Origin: Gemmatimonadota bacterium
Lineage (GTDB): Bacteria > Gemmatimonadota > Gemmatimonadetes > Palauibacterales > Palauibacteraceae
Reading direction: 5' to 3'
Length of the DNA: 11,669 bases
Assembly: GCA_023554435.1 (NCBI GenBank)
Contig: JAMJQV010000243.1
Coordinates: forward strand, 1 to 11,669
The translations under genes and the position numbers were made by a program. The notes under the pieces are model-generated. The model made no database searches. It worked only from the letters and a program-made list of their open reading frames with translations, and was not told the origin of the DNA. Positions 6,626 through 11,669 of this stretch are shown one piece after another (position 1 is the stretch's first letter; each line of letters starts with the position of its first letter).

Positions 6626-7891
6626 ATGAGCCAGACATCTTCACTTCCGTCGGCCGGAACGGCCGGCGGCGGGGCCAGGGGCCGCAAGATCCAGCTCGGC
6701 GCGATGATGTTCCTGCAGTACGCCATCTGGGGCGCGTGGGCCCCGGTACTCGCGTCGCACCTGTTCGACAACCTCGGTTTCAGCGGCGTTCAGGCAGGTT
6801 GGATCTTCGCCCTTCTGCCGCTGGCGACGATCATCGCCCCGATCGTCGGCGGACAGGTGGCCGACCGGTACTTCTCGACAGAGAGGGTGATCGGGTTCCT
6901 GGCCTTCACGGGCGGCGCGCTCATGATCGTCGTCGCCCGGACGACGAACTTTGACGCGATGTTCGTGCTGATGCTGGTGTACTGCCTCCTGTACGCACCG
7001 ACGCTGGCCCTGACGAACTCCATCGCCATGGCGAACATGGACGACTCCGAGAAGGAATTCGGAGCCATCCGGGTGTGGGGGACCCTGGGCTGGATCGCCG
7101 CCGGCTGGATGCTCACCGGGTGGCGCTGGTTCGGCGAGATTGACGTGCTGCCGGCCATGCAGGGCGACATGCTGTTCCTGGCCGGAATCCTGTCGATCGT
7201 GATGGGCCTGCAGTCCTTCCTGCTGCCGCACACGCCGCCCCAGAGGGAAGGCGTGAGCCCCTGGGCATTCCTCGAGTCGGTGAAGATGCTGAAGGCGAAG
7301 GACTTCGCCGTCTTCGTCGGGATCACGTTCGTGGTCGCCACCGAGCTCGAGTTCTACTACATCCTCACGGCGCCGTTTCTGCAGTCCGCGGCCATCGGGA
7401 TATCGGAGACGAACATTCCGGCCGTGATGACGATCGCGCAGTTCGCCGAGATCTTCGTGATGGCGTTCATGCTGTCGTGGGCGCTGAAGAAGTACGGCAT
7501 GCGCAAGACGCTGGCGATCGGAGTGATCGCGTGGCCGATCCGGTACATCATCTTCGCGATCGGCAGCCCGGCCTGGCTGGTCATCGCGTCGCTGATGCTG
7601 CACGGCTTCTGCTACGTGTTCTTCTTCGTCGCCGCCTTCATCTACGTGGACAAGGTGGCGCCCCCGGACATCCGGGCCTCGGCCCAGAGCCTGATCGCCA
7701 TCATCGCGCTCGGCATGGGGCGGTTCCTCGGCAGCCTGTTCGCGGGCGGCGTGCGTGACTGGTTCACCGTAGACGGCGTCACGAACTGGACGCACGTATT
7801 CCTGGTGCCCTGCGCGCTGACCATCGTCTGCGCCGTGGCGTTCCTGTTGTTCTTCCGTGAGGAATCGGGCCCGGCACCGGGCGAGGCCTGA
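6626..7891 (+). CDS. MFS transporter, nucleoside:H+ symporter (NHS) type
   Basis: A 421-residue protein with about twelve hydrophobic segments. It opens after a short Gly-rich cytoplasmic tail with IQLGAMMFLQYAIWGAWAPV, then LGFSGVQAGWIFALLPLATI and GGQVADRYFSTERVIGF, the loop 2-3 motif of this group. EFGAIRVWGTLGWIAAGW is a hallmark of the NupG/XapB-like nucleoside:proton symporters (Nuc_H_symport). Many members outside the enterobacteria sit in sugar or glycoside clusters and are unlikely to carry nucleosides. Here the carrier lies between two Gfo/Idh/MocA genes and upstream of a DUF1080 hydrolase, so import of an oxidised sugar or its parent glycoside is more plausible. The start ATG 6626 lies seven bases after the previous stop and has only a weak ribosome site, which suggests translational coupling. 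ATG 6704 would cut off the conserved IQLG segment and is less likely. Confidence 0.88.
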   Translation: MSQTSSLPSAGTAGGGARGRKIQLGAMMFLQYAIWGAWAPVLASHLFDNLGFSGVQAGWIFALLPLATIIAPIVGGQVADRYFSTERVIGFLAFTGGALMIVVARTTNFDAMFVLMLVYCLLYAPTLALTNSIAMANMDDSEKEFGAIRVWGTLGWIAAGWMLTGWRWFGEIDVLPAMQGDMLFLAGILSIVMGLQSFLLPHTPPQREGVSPWAFLESVKMLKAKDFAVFVGITFVVATELEFYYILTAPFLQSAAIGISETNIPAVMTIAQFAEIFVMAFMLSWALKKYGMRKTLAIGVIAWPIRYIIFAIGSPAWLVIASLMLHGFCYVFFFVAAFIYVDKVAPPDIRASAQSLIAIIALGMGRFLGSLFAGGVRDWFTVDGVTNWTHVFLVPCALTIVCAVAFLLFFREESGPAPGEA

Positions 7892-7913
7892 ACGAGAAAG
7901 CGAGTTGTGTCGA

Positions 7914-9161
7914 ATGAGTCGAGATAGACTGGGGGTCGGATTCGTCGGCGCCGGCTTCAACGCGCAGTTCCACATTCGTTCCTGGGTAGGGGTTCGGGGC
8001 GCCGATGTCCTGGGCATCGTCTCCAGGGACCGGGCGGAAGACGCCGCGGCCCTGGCTCGGTCGCTCGGAGTCGGCGAAGCGCAGGCCTACGATACGATCA
8101 CCGACATGGTAGCCGACCCGGCGATCGATGCGATCTGGATCTGCGCCCCGAATTTTACGCGTCTCGAGGTGATGGAGGAGATCGTCGAGGCCATTGAATC
8201 GGGCAAGGGCGAGCTCGTGGGTGTGGCGTGCGAGAAGCCGCTGGGCCGCAACGCCTCCGAGGCCCGGCGCATGCTGGAGCTGGTCGAGCGAGTGGGGCTG
8301 CTGCACGGCTACCTGGAGAACCAGCTGTTCACGCCGGGCGTCGTTCGCGGTCACGACATCGTCTGGTCACGCGGGGCGGCGCTGACCGGGCCTCCCTACC
8401 TGGCGCGGTCGGCCGAGGAGCACAGCGGACCGCACATGCCATGGTTCTGGGACGGCGAGCTCCAGGGCGGTGGCGTGCTGAACGACATGATGTGCCACTC
8501 GGTCGAGGTAGCCCGCTTCCTTCTGACTCCACCCGGGGCGCCGCGCGACGTGCTCACGCCGGTCAAGGTGACGGCGCACACCAACTGCCTGAAGTGGCAG
8601 CGTCCGCGCTACGAGGCGCAGCTGGCCGACATGAGTGACGGCAAGCTGGACTACGCCAATCGACCCGCCGAGGACTACGCTCGCGGGGTGGTGGAGTACC
8701 GCGCGGCCGACGGCAGCCCCCGCATCGTCGAGGTCAGCACGTCGTGGTGCTACGTGGGCGCCGGACTCCGTCTGAGCATGGAGCTTCTGGGCCCCGAGTA
8801 CGCGATGGAGATCAACTCGCTCGACCCGGGCCTCAAGGTGTTCCTGAGCCGCGAGGTGGTGGGAGACACCGGCGAGGACCTGGTCGAGAAACAGAACGCC
8901 GAGACTGGGGTGATGCCGATCGTGGCGGACGAAGAGTCGGAGTACGGCTACACGGGCGAGAATCGGCACATGGTCGAGGCGTTCCGCGCGGGCCGCATGC
9001 CGGACGAGACGTTTGCCGATGGCGTGGCGGTGACCGAGCTCCTCATGGCGGCCTACATGAGCGCTGAACAGGAGCGTACGATTCCCTTCCCGCCGCCCGA
9101 CCTGGAGACGTTCGTCCCGGCCGTGGCGCGCGGTGAATGGAATCCGGGGAGGGACGGATGA
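7914..9161 (+). CDS. Gfo/Idh/MocA-family oxidoreductase, cytoplasmic type
   Basis: A 415-residue oxidoreductase without signal sequence. It starts RLGVGFVGAGFNAQFHIRSW (5-24), the dinucleotide-binding strand-turn-helix, and continues with IDAIWICAPNFTRLE (71-85) and VACEKPLGRN (104-113), the intact EKP motif. LQGGGVLNDMMCHSVEVARFLL (183-204) carries the candidate catalytic His195 of the substrate domain. It is well diverged from the other oxidoreductase of this cluster, which has EKC, so the two are not a recent duplication. The ATG at 7914 is chosen because the Rossmann fold begins three residues later; the frame stays open upstream but gives an Arg-rich stretch unlike this family. The ribosome site is weak. 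The gene lies 22 bases after the transporter gene and overlaps the DUF1080 gene by ATGA. Likely role: oxidation of the imported sugar, or reduction of the 3-keto sugar released by the hydrolase, with NAD(P). The direction of the reaction cannot be told from sequence. Confidence 0.9.
   Translation: MSRDRLGVGFVGAGFNAQFHIRSWVGVRGADVLGIVSRDRAEDAAALARSLGVGEAQAYDTITDMVADPAIDAIWICAPNFTRLEVMEEIVEAIESGKGELVGVACEKPLGRNASEARRMLELVERVGLLHGYLENQLFTPGVVRGHDIVWSRGAALTGPPYLARSAEEHSGPHMPWFWDGELQGGGVLNDMMCHSVEVARFLLTPPGAPRDVLTPVKVTAHTNCLKWQRPRYEAQLADMSDGKLDYANRPAEDYARGVVEYRAADGSPRIVEVSTSWCYVGAGLRLSMELLGPEYAMEINSLDPGLKVFLSREVVGDTGEDLVEKQNAETGVMPIVADEESEYGYTGENRHMVEAFRAGRMPDETFADGVAVTELLMAAYMSAEQERTIPFPPPDLETFVPAVARGEWNPGRDG
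9146..9153 (+). promoter_or_regulatory. Ribosome binding site for the DUF1080 gene
   Basis: GGGGAGGG inside the last codons of the oxidoreductase gene, four bases before ATG 9158. It favours this start over ATG 9137, which would put seven charged residues in front of the membrane-targeting segment. Confidence 0.75.
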
Positions 9162-9916
9162 ACTGGACCAGGAGGGCAGTGTTCTGGGCGGCCTTGGCCG
9201 CTTTGGGACTCGGAGTGATGGTGTACACGCAGAATCCGACCGCCGAGGGCGCAGCCGAGGATGCGACGACAGAGGCACAGGAGGAGGCGACAGTGACGGC
9301 GGCACCCCAGGGGCCGGTGGCCCGCATCACGGAAGAGGAACTGGCCGAAGGATTCGTTCCGCTGATCGGTGAATGGGAGAACGGCGGATTCCACAAGCAC
9401 GGCTGGAACCACTATGGACCCGGGTGGTTCACGCTCGACCACGAGACCGGCATCCTGGCCTCGCACGGCGGCATGGGCCTGATGTGGTACTCCGCCGAGA
9501 TGCTGGGCGACTTCGTGCTGCGACTCGAGTTCAATACGTCGGTGCCCGACTCCAATTCGGGGATCTTCCTGCGCGTGCCGGAGATGGTCACGAGCGACGA
9601 GTACATCTATCACAGCTTCGAGATTCAGATCCACGCCACGGCTCCCGAGGCCATCCACCGCACCGGGGCCGTGTATGACGCCGAGGCCCCGAGCGAGGAC
9701 CGGGCGAAGGCTCCTGGCGAGTGGAACGACATGGAGATCTCGTTCGTGGGCGACCGGATCACGGTTTCGCTGAACGGGGCGCTGGTGACCGACTGGGTGG
9801 CCGAGCCGCGCGGCAAGATCCGCGACTTCGCTTCCCGGGGATACATCGGCCTGCAGAACCACGATTGGGAGACCAGCGTCTACTTCCGGAACATCAGGGT
9901 GAAGAAGCTGGACTAG
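9158..9916 (+). CDS. DUF1080 protein, 3-keto-disaccharide/3-keto-glycoside hydrolase type, membrane-targeted
   Basis: A 252-residue protein with an N-terminal signal or anchor (NWTRR, then hydrophobic 8-23), an acidic Ala/Thr/Glu linker (29-50) and one DUF1080 (PF06439) concanavalin-like beta-sandwich domain from about 60 to the end. Landmarks: ASHGGMGLMWYS (101-112), FVLRLEFNTSVPDSNSGIFL (119-138) with the family's SNSGIF turn, FEIQIHA (154-160), HRTGAVYD (167-174), PGEWNDMEI (186-194), and GYIGLQNHD ending in VYFRNIRVKKL. Proteins of this family cleave 3-keto-glycosides after a Gfo/Idh/MocA enzyme has oxidised C3. Others are uncharacterised and the family also includes carbohydrate-binding-like forms. 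The signal places it outside the cytoplasm, which implies that keto-hydrolysis occurs there. It is the last gene of the operon; no AxA cleavage site is obvious, so it may stay anchored. Confidence in the family is high, in the reaction moderate. Confidence 0.9.
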   Translation: MNWTRRAVFWAALAALGLGVMVYTQNPTAEGAAEDATTEAQEEATVTAAPQGPVARITEEELAEGFVPLIGEWENGGFHKHGWNHYGPGWFTLDHETGILASHGGMGLMWYSAEMLGDFVLRLEFNTSVPDSNSGIFLRVPEMVTSDEYIYHSFEIQIHATAPEAIHRTGAVYDAEAPSEDRAKAPGEWNDMEISFVGDRITVSLNGALVTDWVAEPRGKIRDFASRGYIGLQNHDWETSVYFRNIRVKKLD

Positions 9917-9928
9917 GGGCAGAGGGTC

Positions 9929-10420
9929 TCAGTCTCCGCTGGCCGCGTCCCGCTCTTCCCGCAGCACCTGCAGTTCGGCCAGCGTCTCGAAGTCTCTGGG
10001 ACGCCCGGCGGCGCGCTTGGTGCGGATCAGCCATTCAAGATCGAGGCACAGGCAGGGGTGGCCGAACAGCTCGATTTCCAACGTGTGCGGGAGCAGATCT
10101 TCGTATTGTCCACCGCCCGTGATCTCACCGAGCAAGTCGATGTAGCCAGCCGCGGTGGTCAGCGTGAAGTTGAGCCCGCGGCGAAGAGTCGCGACGGACC
10201 ACTCGAAGGGTAGGCCCGGAGCGGCTCCCCGGGGGTACGGTGCGATGGACGCCAGCGAATCCGCGAGACGCTCGAGGTTGCTGTCACTCCGTGCGTAGAC
10301 TACGTCGATGTCCTGCGTGAGACGTGACGATCCGTGCACCGTGGCCGCCAGGCCGCCGACGATCACGAACTCCACTTTCCCCTTTGCGAGAAGCTCCAGC
10401 AGGATCCGGAAGTCGGTCAT
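9929..10420 (-). CDS. Minimal nucleotidyltransferase (polymerase-beta fold), candidate toxin-like partner
   Basis: A 163-residue protein of the nucleotidyltransferase superfamily, similar to those annotated as AbiEii-like or DUF6036. FVIVGGLAATVHG (18-30) contains the GG signature and TQDIDVVY (35-42) the two catalytic acidic residues Asp37 and Asp39. Asp95 in GYIDLLGEITG is a candidate third metal ligand. The C-terminal TKRAAGRPRDFETLAELQVL is typical of this subfamily. All key residues are present, so it should be active. Family members transfer nucleotides to proteins, tRNA or small molecules, and several serve as toxins or their counterparts. Its start overlaps the stop of the Phd/YefM-like gene by ATGA, indicating a two-gene unit with the antitoxin-like gene first. 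Only 12 bases separate its stop from that of the convergent DUF1080 gene. The target is unknown, and a toxin role is inferred from context. Confidence 0.85.
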   Translation of the reverse strand: MTDFRILLELLAKGKVEFVIVGGLAATVHGSSRLTQDIDVVYARSDSNLERLADSLASIAPYPRGAAPGLPFEWSVATLRRGLNFTLTTAAGYIDLLGEITGGGQYEDLLPHTLEIELFGHPCLCLDLEWLIRTKRAAGRPRDFETLAELQVLREERDAASGD

Positions 10421-10791
10421 CGTACGGCGTCTCCCGCTCGCTTCGCCTCAGAGGCCAGTCGCTGAAGAGCCATGAGGTTGTTCACTCTTTCCTGGACTGT
10501 CCGTCGCAGGTTCTCGCGCAGCAGAGTGCGATCCACGTCCCCCTTGAACGCCGCGACGACCGCGCCTACCTCGAGAGCTGTCGATTCGATGGCCGCCACG
10601 CCACTGTATCGCTCGCGGCGCTCGAGTCTGTCGGCGATCTCCTGGTAGGTCGCGGCATCGTAAACCACGAGCTCGGCCCGGCCGTTGACCGTGAGCACTT
10701 CAGGACGACCCGTCTCGCGAAGTCGGCGGATGTGCTCCCGCGTCGCTCTCTGGAAGTCGCTGAGCGAGAAGATGTCGGCCACCCTGAACAT
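10417..10791 (-). CDS. Phd/YefM-family antitoxin-like protein with long C-terminal helix region
   Basis: A 124-residue protein whose first 60 residues fit the Phd/YefM fold: IFSLSDFQRATREHIRRL (7-24), then RPEVLTVNGRAELVVYDAAT (29-48) with the VNGRAE turn and the YQEIADRLE helix. These proteins bind DNA at their own promoter and use a flexible C-terminus to neutralise a toxin. Here the C-terminal part (about 65-120, with DRTLLRENLRRTVQERVNNL) is longer than in typical 80-90 residue members and predicted helical. The following gene is a nucleotidyltransferase, not the usual RelE/YoeB or Doc toxin, so the C-terminus may have evolved for that partner. The start ATG 10791 lies just before the conserved fold and has a weak ribosome site. 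Autoregulation through the AT-rich upstream segment is likely by family analogy. Confidence 0.82.
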   Translation of the reverse strand: MFRVADIFSLSDFQRATREHIRRLRETGRPEVLTVNGRAELVVYDAATYQEIADRLERRERYSGVAAIESTALEVGAVVAAFKGDVDRTLLRENLRRTVQERVNNLMALQRLASEAKRAGDAVR

Positions 10792-10860
10792 TCGATCAAC
10801 ACTCTTCGAGAGATAACAGTTAATTTCTTGCTAATAAAATGTACACGATCCACCAGAGCG
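10792..10860 (-). promoter_or_regulatory. AT-rich promoter/operator segment of the Phd-nucleotidyltransferase cassette
   Basis: This 69-base gap between the transporter stop and the antitoxin start has a clearly AT-rich core (about 10812-10845) in otherwise GC-rich DNA. It contains a short inverted repeat, TAACAGTTA at 10814-10822, close to where a minus-strand -10 element could lie. No clean sigma70-type hexamer pair is evident. Because Phd/YefM proteins repress their own promoter, this is the expected place for the operator. The assignment rests on position and composition only. Confidence 0.4.
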
Positions 10861-11669
10861 TCAAGGTGCCGGCAGCACCCTGCGCACGTGTGACGCCAGG
10901 TACGTGGTGCTGAGCGCCCGCCCACCGACGTACGAGACGAACGCCGCCGTGACTCCCACCCACCCCATCCACCAGCCGCCCATTGCAAACAGGATCGCGA
11001 TCGCGCTCACCTCGATCGCGGTGGCGACGGTGATGGGACGAGTGACCCGCGACTGCATGAGGATGGCCCGCTGGAAGGACAACAGCACGGACAGAGCCGG
11101 CAGGATCACCAGGATCCGTGTGGGTGTGATCGCGAACGCCGCCAGCTCCGTCGAAAGGCCCGAGATCGTAATGAACCACACGTCGGCCAGCGGTGTGAAC
11201 GCCACCGCGGCGAGACCGGCCGTCGCGGCAAGCCCCAGGATTGCCCCGAAACGCGCCAGCTCCGGGAAGTGCTCGTTGTCGCGACCCAGCAAGGCGATCG
11301 CCGCGTCCTGGAAGCTGAGGCCCAGGGCCCGGAATATGAACGAGAGGGCATGCACGACCGGGAACACGGCCAGCGATTCGACCGGAGACGCCGCCCGGCC
11401 CATGAAGAACGTGAGCATCGGGTGCACCATCAGCCCGATCACGGAAGTGAGAAGCAGCGGGAAGTAGAAGTGGGAGATTCTTCGGTACCCCAGGAGCGGT
11501 GCGCTGCCGTCCACTCGATCGGGCCCCGAAAGCAGCTCGCGGATGGCCCCCGATGCCATCCAACGGGCCGCGATCGCTTCGGTCACGACGGCGGCGGAGA
11601 GAGACGCGGCGCCCACCCACGCTCCCGGAAAGTCGGTCGCCAGGACCAGGATTACGGCCGTGGCCGACA
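10861..11669 (-). CDS. Multi-helix membrane transporter, MATE/ANKH-like (MOP-like), C-terminal part
   Basis: The last 268 residues are present; the frame is open at the right edge and the N-terminus lies outside. At least six to seven hydrophobic segments are seen, for example around ATAVILVLAT, FYFPLLLTSVIGLMVHPML, GAILGLAATAGLAAVAF, ILVILPALSVLLSF and ISAIAILFAMGGWWMGW-type stretches. Sequence such as SPVESLAVFPVVHALSFIFR followed by GLSFQDAAIALLG, and SFQRAILMQSRVTRPITVAT, resembles MATE exporters and especially the bacterial relatives of progressive ankylosis protein (ANKH) in the multidrug/oligosaccharide-lipid/polysaccharide flippase group. Substrates of such bacterial proteins are generally unknown. 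A GTG at 11616 is not the start, because the similar hydrophobic reading frame continues upstream to the edge. The fold class is fairly safe; the exact family is not. Confidence 0.65.
   Translation of the reverse strand, partial: SATAVILVLATDFPGAWVGAASLSAAVVTEAIAARWMASGAIRELLSGPDRVDGSAPLLGYRRISHFYFPLLLTSVIGLMVHPMLTFFMGRAASPVESLAVFPVVHALSFIFRALGLSFQDAAIALLGRDNEHFPELARFGAILGLAATAGLAAVAFTPLADVWFITISGLSTELAAFAITPTRILVILPALSVLLSFQRAILMQSRVTRPITVATAIEVSAIAILFAMGGWWMGWVGVTAAFVSYVGGRALSTTYLASHVRRVLPAP

Noticed and set aside
6641..8017. A 458-codon minus-strand frame opposite the transporter gene
   Set aside because: Product is almost entirely charged residues, as expected from the complement of a hydrophobic transporter gene.
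1..11669. CRISPR array, tRNA, rRNA, insertion sequence or phage genes
   Set aside because: No spaced direct repeats, cloverleaf-like sequence, terminal inverted repeats with a transposase, or phage protein was found on reading both strands.

Overview
The window reads as high-GC bacterial chromosome with dense coding and Shine-Dalgarno-led starts. The gene families present (cytosolic BtuF-like metal receptor, lipoprotein di-heme peroxidase, DUF1080 and Gfo/Idh/MocA sugar genes with a nucleoside-symporter-like MFS carrier, Phd plus nucleotidyltransferase) suggest a Gemmatimonadota-like or related soil, marine or host-associated heterotroph. This taxonomic call is inferred from gene content only. 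No rRNA, tRNA, CRISPR array, insertion sequence or phage gene was seen.

Left part, minus strand (1-1483): the N-terminal end of a vitamin B12/metal-chelate receptor-like protein, cut by the window edge, lies downstream of a complete di-heme cytochrome c peroxidase with a lipoprotein-like signal. A 299-bp gap (1484-1782) separates this divergent pair from plus-strand genes.

Centre-left, plus strand (1783-3274): an unrecognised 391-residue protein has a four-cysteine zinc-ribbon-like N-terminus, one hydrophobic membrane segment and a charged helical C-terminal half. Directly behind its stop lies a decayed GNAT acetyltransferase. It lacks its N-terminal third or more and carries a one-base frameshift at a short C run.

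Centre, plus strand (3304-9916): six tightly packed genes form a probable operon. They are an ApbE-like FAD:protein FMN transferase, a DoxX-like four-helix membrane protein, a Gfo/Idh/MocA oxidoreductase with an acidic N-terminal tail and an internal twin-arginine-like motif, an NHS-type MFS transporter, a second Gfo/Idh/MocA oxidoreductase, and a membrane-targeted DUF1080 (3-keto-glycoside hydrolase type) protein. Two junctions are ATGA overlaps and the other gaps are 7-31 bases. The set fits a glycoside oxidation, keto-hydrolysis and uptake pathway: an oxidoreductase makes a 3-keto sugar, the DUF1080 protein cleaves the keto-glycoside, and the MFS protein moves the product. The ApbE/DoxX pair suggests a possible link to an extracytoplasmic redox chain, which is the most speculative and most interesting aspect.

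Right part, minus strand (9929-11669): a compact two-gene cassette, a YefM/Phd-like antitoxin overlapping a minimal nucleotidyltransferase by ATGA, lies convergent to the sugar operon with only 12 bases between them. Beyond a 69-base gap with an AT-rich core comes the C-terminal part of a multi-helix MATE/ANKH-like membrane transporter that runs off the right edge.
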